From DYRB01 sp963802205 (GTDB taxonomy: Bacteria > Pseudomonadota > Gammaproteobacteria > Chromatiales > Chromatiaceae): a stretch of DNA of 53,875 nt. The notes beneath the pieces were generated by a model. The model ran no database searches, was not told the origin of the DNA, and saw only the letters and a list, made by a program, of their open reading frames with translations. Shown here piece by piece: positions 17,024 to 25,555 of this stretch (positions are counted from its first letter, which is position 1; each line of letters starts with the position of its first letter). Where the stretch lies: positions 1-53,875 of the forward strand of contig CAWDHW010000022.1 of the NCBI GenBank assembly GCA_963802205.1, written 5' to 3'. The position numbers and the translations under genes are program-made.

Positions 17024-17860
17024 GTGGAGCCTATCAAGATCCTCCTGGTGGACGACTCGACACCGGCACGCTATGTACTTCGCCTGCAACTGCAACGCCA
17101 CGGTGTGCAGGTGGATACCGCAGAGTCCGCCGAGGCCGCCTTGGGGCGCATCCGCGAGAGCCCGCCGGATGCCATCCTCATGGATCACACCATGCCTGGA
17201 ATGAACGGCTTCGAGGCCCTGGAGATCCTCAAATCCAGCCCCGATACCGCGTATATCCCAGTGGTCATGTGCACCGCTCACGACGATCCGGCATTCTCGG
17301 CACAGGCCGTGCGTCGCGGCGCCCTCGGGGTTCTGGCCAAGACCGCCGCCGCCGAGCGACTCCCACCCGTCCTCGACCAGATCCGTGCCGCCTTGGCCCA
17401 GGGCAGTCTGTCAAAGGCACCGCCGACCCCTGAAGCCGCCCACGAACCGGCTTCGCCAGCGCCAGCCGGACCCAGTCGCGAGGAGATCGAGACCCTCGTC
17501 GAGGAGCGCCTCGGCGTGGTTCTGCCGGCTCGCGTGGCGGAGGTGGTCGATCCCTTGGTCGCCCGGATCAATACCCAACTGCGCCAGGTCATCGCCGAGC
17601 ATATGCGGGAACGCGGGGACTCGACGGGGGACCCAGAGGCCATGCAGCGCCGGCTCAACAGGGTCGAGAGCACGGTAAGCGCTCAGGCCGTCGAGATCGC
17701 CCGACGTGAGGTCGCGGACAGCCTCAAGGCAACCGAGACCCAAGGTCTGCTAGAGGCGCTCGCCGCGCTGCGGCGCGGCCTAGGCTTGAGCTACGCCCTG
17801 GGGTCCATAGCCCTGATGCTGGCCCTTGGTGCTGTCGCATTCCGGTTGCTGAGCGGTTAG
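17024..17860 (+). CDS. Response-regulator receiver protein with C-terminal membrane anchor
   Basis: A 278-residue protein. The GTG start at 17024 is set by a GGAGGA ribosome site at 17011-17016. The N-terminal CheY-like receiver (about 1-120) has the acidic pair Asp10-Asp11, the phospho-acceptor Asp54 (LMDHTMPG), the conserved Thr (MCTAHDD) and Lys (LAKTAAAE). A Pro/Ala-rich linker (about 128-150) is followed by a long helical, probably coiled-coil region and a single C-terminal membrane helix (LGSIALMLALGAVAFRLL). There is no DNA-binding or enzymatic output. No kinase is adjacent; the nearest in the window is at 32.6 kb. Confidence 0.85.
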   Translation: MEPIKILLVDDSTPARYVLRLQLQRHGVQVDTAESAEAALGRIRESPPDAILMDHTMPGMNGFEALEILKSSPDTAYIPVVMCTAHDDPAFSAQAVRRGALGVLAKTAAAERLPPVLDQIRAALAQGSLSKAPPTPEAAHEPASPAPAGPSREEIETLVEERLGVVLPARVAEVVDPLVARINTQLRQVIAEHMRERGDSTGDPEAMQRRLNRVESTVSAQAVEIARREVADSLKATETQGLLEALAALRRGLGLSYALGSIALMLALGAVAFRLLSG

Positions 17861-18189
17861 CGACCACCGACCGGGGCCATGCAGCGCCGCTAGGCCATTC
17901 CATGGGGTGCGATTCACCGCAAGGCTCACTCAGGCGTTTTCCATTGGGGCCAGTATCACTGACTGCGCCTGTCTGGGCCAACGTGTGACCCACGGGTTGA
18001 GGAATCCGCTGGAGTCTACTGAGTCAAATAAAGATTTGTGATGACATTGGCTTGCAGGAATCGTGCGATCCGCCTATCCTTTTGGCCCAAAGACGCAGCA
18101 GTTCCCGCGCGGTTATCCCTGGTGAGTGGCAACCGCCAGGGCCGGCGGCCGCACCGCATCCGATCATTCGACAGGGGTAGGCAACGACC
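17861..18189. other. Intergenic region before the beta-lactamase-fold gene
   Basis: About 330 bases with no supported gene. Minus-strand frames (18016-18225) are short and unconvincing. The AT-richer patch around 18020-18045 (TCAAATAAAGATTTG) may hold promoter or terminator sequence, but no clear hairpin is seen. Confidence 0.45.
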
Positions 18190-19140
18190 ATGATCCGACA
18201 TCGTTTTTTCATGGGCGCGTCGCAACCGGCGGCAGACGCCCTCGACCCAACCCGTCGCCAGTTCCTGGGGACCCTGGCTTTGGGGTCTGCCGCTCTGCTC
18301 TTCGGCGGTGTGGATGCCGCAGCCGCGGGCTATGAGCCCGGGCTCCAGGGCGATGTCCTCGATCTGCTTGGTCGCTTACGCGCCCAGGGACTGATCGGCG
18401 CCGACGAAAAATCCTCTTGGGCCGTGTACGACCTCACCACCCGCGAGAAACTCGTTTCCATCAACGAGGACATCCCGCGCCAGGCAGCGAGCATGATCAA
18501 GCCCTTCGTGGCCCAGGCATTTTTCTTCACGGTCCAGGAGTCCGGCGGCAAGGTACGTTATACGGATGAGGTGCGCCAGATCATGGAGCGCAGCATCCGG
18601 CGCAGCAGCAACTCCGCAACCAACCAGATGATCTCCCTGGTCAGCCGCCACAACGCCAGTCGCGGCCCGACTGACGTGGAGAAGGTCCTCAAGCGCGAGG
18701 CGCCGGCCATTTTCCGCGATACCCGCATTGTCGAGACCATCCCGGCCAGCGGCCAGACCTATCGCAACAAGGCCTCCGCCCACGACTACGATCGCTTCCT
18801 CGCCGCCCTGTGGGACAACCGCCTTCCCTATGCCGCCGAGTTGCGGGCCATCATGGCCCTGCCCAACCGCGACCGCATCGCCAGTGGGGTCGATGGCATC
18901 CCGGACTCGGTCACGGTCTACGACAAGACCGGCTCCACGGCTCAGTTGTGCGGCGACATGGGGATCGTGGACGCACGCGACGCCCTGGGGCGCAGCCGCC
19001 CCTACACCTTCGTTGGCATCATCGAGAGGCCCAGTTCGGCCAAGTCCTACGGGACCTGGATCAAGCGGCGCGGAGACGCCATCCGCAGCGTCTCGAACCT
19101 CGTCTACCAGGAAATGAAGGCGCGCCACGGGCTGGTCTGA
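18190..19140 (+). CDS. Tat-exported serine beta-lactamase-fold hydrolase
   Basis: 316 residues. The N-terminus has a twin-arginine signal (RRQFLG, Arg22-Arg23) and a hydrophobic stretch ending in AAAAG, so it should be exported folded to the periplasm. The penicillin-interacting motifs are present: S101-M-I-K104, S-S-N at 139-141 (SSNSATN) and K246-T-G248. The ExxLN omega-loop motif of class A enzymes is not evident; VETIPASGQTYRNK occupies that region. It is therefore more likely a peptidoglycan-directed hydrolase, or a protein of unknown role, than a resistance beta-lactamase. Confidence 0.82.
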   Translation: MIRHRFFMGASQPAADALDPTRRQFLGTLALGSAALLFGGVDAAAAGYEPGLQGDVLDLLGRLRAQGLIGADEKSSWAVYDLTTREKLVSINEDIPRQAASMIKPFVAQAFFFTVQESGGKVRYTDEVRQIMERSIRRSSNSATNQMISLVSRHNASRGPTDVEKVLKREAPAIFRDTRIVETIPASGQTYRNKASAHDYDRFLAALWDNRLPYAAELRAIMALPNRDRIASGVDGIPDSVTVYDKTGSTAQLCGDMGIVDARDALGRSRPYTFVGIIERPSSAKSYGTWIKRRGDAIRSVSNLVYQEMKARHGLV

Positions 19141-19319
19141 CCCCTCCCCTGAAAGGCGCACCCGGTCACCCGGGACGCCGGACATGTAGGGCGCGCAGGA
19201 GCAGACCCCGGCGTGGAACGGCAACCGGGGCGAGGGCACTTCGGATGGTACCGCCCGGTGTCGGCGCCTTGGGCGCGGTCGATGCCACCGACGAACGGCG
19301 TCGGCGACTGCACGCGACC

Positions 19320-19586
19320 TCAGGCCCGCTGGGCCCCGTCCGGCAAGATGATGTTGAGCTCCAAGATCTCCTGGTGATCGTCCTGCTCGTAGTTGACCGA
19401 GACGGCGCCCATGTCCACGTCTACGTACTTGCGGATCACCTCCAGGATCTCCCGCTGGAGCTTGGGTAGATAAGACGGGCGATGTCGTTCGGCACGATCA
19501 TGCGCCACCAGGATCTGCAGGCGCTCCTTGGCGACGGAGGCAGTCCCCTTGGGTCGGGAGGCTCGAAAGAAGTCCAGCAGGCCCAT
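19320..19586 (-). CDS. minE: Cell-division topological specificity factor MinE
   Basis: 88 residues with the MinE layout: an N-terminal membrane-targeting segment (MGLLDFFRASRP), the MinD-contact helix (AKERLQILVAHDRAER) and the C-terminal topological domain ending ILELNIILPD. It stimulates MinD ATPase at the membrane, driving the pole-to-pole oscillation that places the division ring. It begins 3 bases after minD. Confidence 0.95.
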   Translation of the reverse strand: MGLLDFFRASRPKGTASVAKERLQILVAHDRAERHRPSYLPKLQREILEVIRKYVDVDMGAVSVNYEQDDHQEILELNIILPDGAQRA

Positions 19587-19589
19587 GGA

Positions 19590-20408
19590 TCACTCCCCCC
19601 TAAACAGCCGGCTGAAGAAACCCTTCTTGTGCACTTCCAGGAAGCGGTGGGGCACGGACTCCCCCAGGTAGCGTGCCACGGCGTCCCCGTAGGCCTGACC
19701 GGCATCGCTTTCCTTGTCCAGGATCACCGGCACGCCGGCGTTGGAGGCGCCAAGGACGGCCTTGGACTCGGGGATGACACCTACCAGTTCCAGGGACAGG
19801 ATCTCCTGCACGTCGTCCACACTCAGCATCTCACCCCGGGCCACACGTTCCGGGCAATAGCGGGTGAGCAGCAGGAATTCGCGAATGGGCTCGGCGTTTG
19901 TCTCGGCCCGGCGCGACTTGCTGGCCAGGATGCCGAGCATGCGATCGGAGTCTCGTACCGAGGAGACCTCCGGATTGGTGACCACGATGGCATCGTCAGC
20001 GTAGTACATGGCCATGGTGGCGCCGTGCTCGATCCCTGCCGGAGAGTCACAGACGATGTAGTCAAAGGTCTGGGACAGCTCTTCGAGCACTACCCCCACC
20101 CCCTCCTTGGTCAGCGCCTCCTTGTCCCGGGTCTGGGAGGCAGGCAGGACGTAGAGGTTGTCGCAGCGCTTGTCGCGGATGAGTGCCTGGTTGAGGTTGG
20201 CCTCATGGTTGATGACGTTGACGAAGTCATAGACCACGCGCCGCTCGCACCCCATGATGAGGTCGAGGTTGCGCAGACCCACGTCGAAGTCGATGACGGC
20301 GGTACGGTTGCCGCGCAGGGCCAGTCCCATGGCCAGGGCCGCGCTGGTGGTGGTCTTGCCGACCCCGCCCTTGCCGGATGTGATTACGATGATTCTCGCC
20401 AAGTTCAC
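19590..20408 (-). CDS. minD: Septum site-determining ATPase MinD
   Basis: 272 residues with the deviant Walker A motif GKGGVGKTT near residue 11, the switch regions (FDYIVCDSPAGIEHGA, VVTNPEVSSVRDSDR) and a C-terminal amphipathic helix (VPHRFLEVHKKGFFSRLF) that binds membrane in the ATP state. It recruits MinC to inhibit division away from mid-cell. minC is 119 bases upstream and minE follows directly, giving the usual minCDE order. Confidence 0.96.
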   Translation of the reverse strand: MNLARIIVITSGKGGVGKTTTSAALAMGLALRGNRTAVIDFDVGLRNLDLIMGCERRVVYDFVNVINHEANLNQALIRDKRCDNLYVLPASQTRDKEALTKEGVGVVLEELSQTFDYIVCDSPAGIEHGATMAMYYADDAIVVTNPEVSSVRDSDRMLGILASKSRRAETNAEPIREFLLLTRYCPERVARGEMLSVDDVQEILSLELVGVIPESKAVLGASNAGVPVILDKESDAGQAYGDAVARYLGESVPHRFLEVHKKGFFSRLFRGE

Positions 20409-20527
20409 GCCCTCCTTCGGGGTGCATTCCTTCAGTGTGTTATTCGATGCCAGGCGTTCCTGAGCCCAAGGACACGGCGGCGCCTTGGCCTAGCCCGGGG
20501 GCGGCATCTGTGTGCCACTGCCCCGGG

Positions 20528-21265
20528 TCAGATCTTCTCGATGCGCAGGACCTTCTGGTCCAGAAAGATCTGAACCGGGACGCCCTTGAGTTCGCTAGGG
20601 ATATTCTCGCTGACCCGGTAGTGCCCGGCCACAGAGACCAGTTCCGCCTCCAGGTTCTGGCAAAAGATCCGTGCCTCGGTATCGCCCTTCATCCCAGCCA
20701 GGGCTCGCCCGCGCAAGGCACCGTAGACGTGGATGTTGCCATCGGCCATGAGTTCTGCACCGGCGCTCACGGCCGCCACCACCGAAAGGTCACCCCCGGC
20801 GGCATAGACACGCTGCCCGGAGCGCACTGGACGGGTGATCAGGGTGAAGCGACACGCCGGGGCCGACTTGACCTCAGGCTCCTGGCGCCTGGACTGGCCC
20901 GCCTCCGCGCCTTGGGCTGCCCGCCGCACCACGGCGTCGCCAAGGATGGCCAGTTCCATGGCCTCCGCAGCGGTATGCTGGGCCGGACTGCCGCCACGCA
21001 CCCCGAAGGGGATCATGCCATAGCCGCGCAACAGCCCTACCAGAAGGGGAAACTGGACCTCACCGGCGGCCTCGGTCAGGCCGGTGAGGTCGATCACCAC
21101 CGGGGTGTTGCGGAAAAAGTCCGGCGCCTGCTCAACCTTGGCCCCGAGTTGCTCGGCCACGGCGTCCATGTCCAGGCCCAGCAGCCGGATCACCGGGAGG
21201 GTGAAGCCCGCCGCCTTGAGCTCAAAGGCCGCCGCTGGGGCCGAGATCTGTGCACTCGCGGTCAT
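20528..21265 (-). CDS. minC: Septum site-determining protein MinC
   Basis: 245 residues: an N-terminal FtsZ-inhibiting domain (about 1-110), a short variable linker (EAGQSRRQEPEVKSAP) and the C-terminal beta-helical domain that binds MinD (RPVRSGQRVYAAGGDLSVV, HVYGALRGRALAGM, FCQNLEAELVSVAGHY). First gene of the minCDE set. Confidence 0.94.
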   Translation of the reverse strand: MTASAQISAPAAAFELKAAGFTLPVIRLLGLDMDAVAEQLGAKVEQAPDFFRNTPVVIDLTGLTEAAGEVQFPLLVGLLRGYGMIPFGVRGGSPAQHTAAEAMELAILGDAVVRRAAQGAEAGQSRRQEPEVKSAPACRFTLITRPVRSGQRVYAAGGDLSVVAAVSAGAELMADGNIHVYGALRGRALAGMKGDTEARIFCQNLEAELVSVAGHYRVSENIPSELKGVPVQIFLDQKVLRIEKI

Positions 21266-21383
21266 CTGCGTTAGGTGTGTCCTTGAAGGTTCCAGTTGTC
21301 GGAATCCGCCCGCCGCTCGCCGTCGGATCCAAGGGTGCTAATGCTAACCCGTGCCAAGGCCCCGGGATAGGGCCGCATACGCA

Positions 21384-21728
21384 TCAACCCGGGGGCCAGT
21401 GCAATGGTCGGCCACCGAGCAGATGGAGGTGCAGGTGAAACACGGTCTGGCCCCCATCGGCATTGCAATTAATCACTACTCGGTAGCCCGCCTCGCTGAT
21501 CCCGAGCTGCCGGGCGATGCGAGCGGCAGCCAGCAACAACCGCCCGGCCAACTCGGCATCCGCATCCTCCAGGTCATCGAGTGTCGGGATGGGCTTGCGC
21601 GGGATGATGAGGACATGGGTCGGGGCCTGGGGACCCAAGTCGCGGAAGGCCACCAGATGCTCGTCCTGGTAAAGGATGTCGGCGGGGACTTCGCCGGCGG
21701 CGATGCGGCCAAAGATGGTATCGGGCAT
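21384..21728 (-). CDS. hinT: HIT-family (HinT-like) purine nucleoside phosphoramidase
   Basis: 114 residues starting MPDTIFGRI. The histidine-triad motif HLHLHLLGG is close to the C-terminus, with the catalytic His in the centre, and CNADGGQTVFHLH precedes it. HinT hydrolyses AMP-phosphoramidates such as AMP-lysine. The frame is open upstream to 21926 in antisense-looking sequence, so the start at 21728 is preferred. It is 31 bases downstream of recR. Confidence 0.92.
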   Translation of the reverse strand: MPDTIFGRIAAGEVPADILYQDEHLVAFRDLGPQAPTHVLIIPRKPIPTLDDLEDADAELAGRLLLAAARIARQLGISEAGYRVVINCNADGGQTVFHLHLHLLGGRPLHWPPG

Positions 21729-21759
21729 GGGCTCCCCCTCTAAGATGGACTGGCGACGG

Positions 21760-22356
21760 TTAGATGGCGTGGCGCCCGGCGAAGGCATGGGCCAGGGTGC
21801 CACCATCGACCTGGCCCAGCTCCCCACCCAGTGGCACGCCATGGGCGATCCGGGTGACCTTGACCTGATGCCGGGCGGCCATGTCGGCGATGTAGTTCGA
21901 GGTGGCGATCCCCTCCACGGTGGCACTGACGGCGAGGATGACCTCGCTCAAGCCTCCGGCATTCAGGCGCTGCTCCAGGGCCGGCAACCCGAGTTCCGCC
22001 GGGCCCATGCCATCCAGGGGCGAGAGCCGCCCACCCAGCACGAAATAGAGTCCGCGAAATCCTGTGGCCTGCTCGATGGCGACGATCTCCGGGGCGCTCT
22101 CCACCACACACAGCAGGGACTGGTCGCGACTGGGGTTGCTGCACAGGGCGCACAGGTCGCGCTCGCTCAAGGTCCGGCAGCGGCGACAGCGGTTGACCCG
22201 CTCCATGGCTTCGCCCATGACCTGTGCCAGCCGGCGCCCGCCCTCGCGGTCGTGGTCCAGGAGGTGGAAGGCCATGCGCTGGGCGGACTTTGGGCCCACA
22301 CCCGGGAGACAACGCAAGGCGTCGATCAGTTGATTGAGCAGGGACCGCTCGCTCAT
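21760..22356 (-). CDS. recR: Recombination mediator RecR
   Basis: 198 residues, the standard RecR length. It shows the helix-hairpin-helix (LPGVGPKSAQRMAFHLL), the four-Cys zinc finger (CRRCRTLSERDLCALC) and the Toprim domain (VVESAPEIVAIEQATGFRG). RecR works with RecO and RecF to load RecA at gaps. It follows ybaB by 8 bases in the classic dnaX-ybaB-recR cluster. Confidence 0.96.
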   Translation of the reverse strand: MSERSLLNQLIDALRCLPGVGPKSAQRMAFHLLDHDREGGRRLAQVMGEAMERVNRCRRCRTLSERDLCALCSNPSRDQSLLCVVESAPEIVAIEQATGFRGLYFVLGGRLSPLDGMGPAELGLPALEQRLNAGGLSEVILAVSATVEGIATSNYIADMAARHQVKVTRIAHGVPLGGELGQVDGGTLAHAFAGRHAI

Positions 22357-22364
22357 GACGTGGC

Positions 22365-22688
22365 TCAGAAGGGCAGCTTGAAGCCGGGGGGCAACGGCAG
22401 TCCGGCGGTGAGCCCAGCCATGCTGTCCTGGGTCCGCTCCGCCACACGCGCTACCGCCGCGTTGATCGCCGCGGCCACCAGGTCCTCCAGCATGTCGCGG
22501 TCGTCACCCAGGAGCGAGGGGTCTATGGCGACCCGCTTGACCTCGTGGCGCCCGTTCATGGTGACCTTCACCAGGCCGCCCCCGGACTCGCCGACGATCT
22601 CCTCCTGGGCGAGGCGCTCCTGGGTACGCTGGAGATCCTCCTGCATTTTCTGAGCCTGCTTGAGGATATTGCCGAGTCCGCCTTTCAC
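22365..22688 (-). CDS. ybaB: YbaB/EbfC nucleoid-associated protein
   Basis: 107 residues with the EbfC/YbaB pattern: an N-terminal helical arm (ILKQAQKMQEDLQRTQERLA), then GESGGGLVKVTMNGRHEVKRVAIDP and DLVAAAINAAVARV. It is a small DNA-binding dimer of uncertain exact role. It lies between dnaX and recR as in most gammaproteobacteria. Confidence 0.95.
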   Translation of the reverse strand: MKGGLGNILKQAQKMQEDLQRTQERLAQEEIVGESGGGLVKVTMNGRHEVKRVAIDPSLLGDDRDMLEDLVAAAINAAVARVAERTQDSMAGLTAGLPLPPGFKLPF

Positions 22689-22804
22689 GTTCTACTACCT
22701 CGTCGTTAGATGGATGGGTTGCCTGTGTGGGCGCGATGTTCGAACTGGAATGAGCAGTTCTCGCGCAAATTCGCGTGAGTGACTGCCGGATCTGGATTCA
22801 CGGG

Positions 22805-24541
22805 TCAGTCCCAGGGCTTGATGCTGTCCGGGACCCACTCGGCGTCGAACCGCTCCTTGAGTCCCATCGCCACAGGGTCGGTCTGCAGTTGCGTCTGCGC
22901 GCCCAACTGCCGCTCGGCCTCCTGGCGCGCACGGCGTTGGGCCGGGGTGTCCTGGTCCGGCCTGCGCACGCGGATCTCCAGATCCACGGATGTCCCCAGT
23001 ACCTCCGCCAGGGCGCTGCGCAGGCGCTGCTCGGCCGCGGGGACGTGCATCTGTTGACCCGCAGGGTCGAGGTTCAGGCACAGTCGCGACCCATCCCAGG
23101 AGGCAAACTCGCAGTTGTTGGCCAGCTCCGCAGCGACGGCGCGCAGCCTCAGGCGCGCAACCAGGGGGTGCCAGTCCTCGGGACCTTGGAGACGAAACCC
23201 GTGCGGAGTGCTCGGGGCTGGGGTGCGACTGCCCGGGTGACCCTGTATGGCCGGCTCGGCGACCGCCAGCCAAGGGGTAGCCGTAGCCTCCGCTTGCCCG
23301 GCGAAAGGTGCGCCAGCCGGCGCCACCCCAACCGGACCTGTCGGGCCACGGGCCCCCGCCGCTGGCGCAGGCCCCAGGGCCTGTCCCACTGGTACCGCGG
23401 CCCGCTCAGCCATCGCAGACCCATGTCGCACCGCAGCCGGTTCATCCAGCGGTGCCCCATCGGGTCGAAACGCCAGTGCCCGAAGCAGCACCATCTCCAG
23501 CCCGGTACGTGGGTCCGGGGCCAGGGGCAGATCCTGCTGGCCGAGGAGGATCACCTGATAGAAGAGCTGGACGTCCTCGGGGCTCAGGCCCTGCGCCAGG
23601 TCACGGATAGGACCAAAGTCCGGGTCGTCCTCGGACAGGGTCGCGGGGACCTGTTGATACAGGGCGACACGGTGCAGCAGAAGCAGCAGCTCGCGCAAAA
23701 CCTCCCCCAACTCTGGGGTCAGCTCGTGGACCCGCGCCACCTCGGCGAGCAGACGGGCCCCGTCCCCGCTGACCAGGGCCAACGCCAGGTCCAGGGTCAG
23801 GTCGCGCCCGACGGTGCCAAGCATGGCCCCGACCTCCGCGGCGTCCACCCGACCGCCACCGAAGGCGATGGCCTGGTCCAGCAGGCTGAGCCCGTCGCGC
23901 ATGCTCCCGTCCGCGGCCCGCGCCAACAGGGCCAGGGCCTGGGTATCGAACGGGATGCCCTCCACCCCGAGAATGTGGGCAAGTTGCGTGGCGATTTCCG
24001 CCGGGGTCAGGCGTTTGAGGGTGAATTGCAGGCAGCGCGACAGGACCGTCACCGGGACCTTCTGCGGGTCCGTGGTCGCCAGGAGGAATTTGACGTGGGG
24101 CGGCGGCTCTTCGAGGGTCTTGAGCAGCGCGTTGAAGCTCCCCGCCGAGAACATGTGCACCTCGTCGATGAGGTACACCTTGTAGCGCCCGCTGATGGGG
24201 GCAAAGGGGACGTTGTCCATCAGGTCACGGGTTTGATCGACCTTGGTACGGGAGGCGGCATCCACCTCCAGCAGATCGACGAAGCGCCCCTCATCCACCG
24301 CCCGGCAGGCGCCACAGACCCCACAGGGTGTCGCGCTGACCCCCTCCTCACAGTTCAGACACTTCGACAGAATCCGCGCCAGGGTGGTCTTGCCAACCCC
24401 GCGGGTACCGGTGAAGAGATAGGCATGGTGGAGCTGACCGCGTTCCAGGGCATTGCTCAGGGCCCGCACCACATGCGCCTGTCCGACCATATCCGCGAAG
24501 GATCTGGGGCGCCACTTGCGGGCCAGTACCTGATAGGACAT
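22805..24541 (-). CDS. dnaX: DNA polymerase III subunits tau/gamma
   Basis: 578 residues. The N-terminal AAA+ clamp-loader ATPase has Walker A GTRGVGKTT, a zinc finger (CLNCEEG...CGVCGAC), LIDEVHMFS and the sensor ATTDPQKVPVTVLSRC. From about residue 370 a Pro/Ala-rich linker leads to the tau-specific C-terminal region that contacts polymerase and helicase. The length is a little below E. coli tau (643). I saw no A-rich slippery heptamer that would produce a gamma form by frameshifting. Confidence 0.95.
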   Translation of the reverse strand: MSYQVLARKWRPRSFADMVGQAHVVRALSNALERGQLHHAYLFTGTRGVGKTTLARILSKCLNCEEGVSATPCGVCGACRAVDEGRFVDLLEVDAASRTKVDQTRDLMDNVPFAPISGRYKVYLIDEVHMFSAGSFNALLKTLEEPPPHVKFLLATTDPQKVPVTVLSRCLQFTLKRLTPAEIATQLAHILGVEGIPFDTQALALLARAADGSMRDGLSLLDQAIAFGGGRVDAAEVGAMLGTVGRDLTLDLALALVSGDGARLLAEVARVHELTPELGEVLRELLLLLHRVALYQQVPATLSEDDPDFGPIRDLAQGLSPEDVQLFYQVILLGQQDLPLAPDPRTGLEMVLLRALAFRPDGAPLDEPAAVRHGSAMAERAAVPVGQALGPAPAAGARGPTGPVGVAPAGAPFAGQAEATATPWLAVAEPAIQGHPGSRTPAPSTPHGFRLQGPEDWHPLVARLRLRAVAAELANNCEFASWDGSRLCLNLDPAGQQMHVPAAEQRLRSALAEVLGTSVDLEIRVRRPDQDTPAQRRARQEAERQLGAQTQLQTDPVAMGLKERFDAEWVPDSIKPWD

Positions 24542-24659
24542 GGGCGTCTGCGGGCCAAAGGGTAGAGGTGGGGCGGCGCGGGGGCCTCAGGCCAGAGGCG
24601 TCGGCACGCACCCAGCGACATGTCGTGCCGGGCAAGCACAGGGGCCGCGATTGTGGGGA

Positions 24660-24771
24660 GGCGGGCCACGCCAGCCACACCCCGGCACACACATCTACCG
24701 CTGCGGCTGCTCCCTTCCGGGCCTGACCGGATTCACGGCTTCGCGTTGCGGGGGGACCGGCGCGGACCACC
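24660..24771 (-). ncRNA. ffs: 4.5S signal recognition particle RNA
   Basis: The minus strand contains the conserved SRP RNA apical domain: GGTCAGGCCCGGAAGGGAGC followed by AGCCGCAG, very close to the E. coli 4.5S tetraloop and asymmetric loop. The ends GGTGGTCCGCGCCGGTC and GGCTGGCGTGGCCCGCC can pair along 17 positions, counting G-U pairs, giving a hairpin of about 112 nt. The gene sits just upstream of dnaX, a common location. It binds Ffh to target membrane proteins. The exact ends are inferred from the base pairing. Confidence 0.93.
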
Positions 24772-25086
24772 ATAGAAACGGTCCCGGCTGGGACCGCGGC
24801 GGACATTAACAAAGGGCCCAGGCGATTACAAGCGGACCCAAGATCGCCTTGGTCCTCCCGCTTCACCTGACAACGGCGGCGGCGATCACCCCTACCAGGG
24901 CCCGGAGATGCGCCGCGAATTCGAGAAACTCACCGAGCAACTGCGTGCCGTAGCCCCGGGCACCTGAAGCCGCGCGGCAAACAAGACTAGCCAAAATCCA
25001 GTAGGGCTTGCTAATATTCCACCCTTTCGCCTATCCGCCGAGCGGGAGTTCGACGCGCCTTCACCTCAGACCCTAGGGTTTCCACC
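24772..25086. other. Intergenic region between ffs and the YkgJ-like gene
   Basis: About 315 bases between divergent units. A very short plus-strand frame at 24908-24967 encodes 19 residues (MRREFEKLTEQLRAVAPGT) with a convincing amphipathic character. It could be a remnant of a larger gene or a true micro-protein; I cannot decide. A TAATAT at 25012-25017 might be a weak -10 for the gene at 25087. Confidence 0.4.
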
Positions 25087-25431
25087 ATGTCCATGAAAGC
25101 CAAGATGAAGCGTTTCGTGACCTCGCTCCTCCCCGTCGCGGAGAACCGACGCGGCGAGTGCAACCGCTGCGGTCAGTGCTGCAAGTTGCCCTTCCCCTGT
25201 CCCTTCCTGCGCTTCGACGCCGAGGGCTTGAGCAGTTGCGCCGCCTACCTCCTCCGCCCGCCGAGCTGCCGCAAGTATCCGCGCACGGCCGCCGAGAACT
25301 TGACCACGGAGACCTGCGGCTACTACTTCATCAGCCCAGACCAGATGCGTCAGGAACTGCGTGCGGCCAACCCGGGCCCGAGCCAGCAGGCCACAGACCC
25401 GGCCGGCTCACCGGCCTACGACCGGTCGTAA
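25087..25431 (+). CDS. YkgJ-like Cys-cluster protein
   Basis: 114 residues with the Cys pattern of the YkgJ (Fe-S or zinc cluster) family: CNRCGQCCKLPFPCPFL, then SSCAAYLLRPPSCRKYPR and a last Cys in TETCGYY. There are eight or more Cys residues in about 65 positions. The C-terminal ~25 residues are low-complexity. Proteins of this type are probably metal-cluster binders of unknown enzymatic role. It is monocistronic, convergent with pilT. Confidence 0.82.
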   Translation: MSMKAKMKRFVTSLLPVAENRRGECNRCGQCCKLPFPCPFLRFDAEGLSSCAAYLLRPPSCRKYPRTAAENLTTETCGYYFISPDQMRQELRAANPGPSQQATDPAGSPAYDRS

Positions 25432-25555
25432 GGACGGCATCCAGGCCACCGGCATGCCGTGATCACTCGCGGCATAAGACAGCGCGGCAAGCCGGGATGG
25501 CGTGACGGAACCGTTTACCGCGGTATTACGGGGTTTTCTATGCCGACGGCGTGCA

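Noticed and set aside
19288..19304. CCGACG / CGTCGG inverted repeat between the beta-lactamase-fold gene and minE
   Set aside because: A 6-bp stem without a T tract is common by chance in this GC-rich DNA.
22739..22755. GTTCGAACTGG as a possible tRNA T-loop
   Set aside because: No acceptor stem, anticodon arm or CCA end can be built around it. No tRNA was found in any intergenic region.
23780..24000. Programmed frameshift site in dnaX
   Set aside because: No A-rich slippery heptamer or obvious stimulatory element was found; the frame is continuous for 578 codons.
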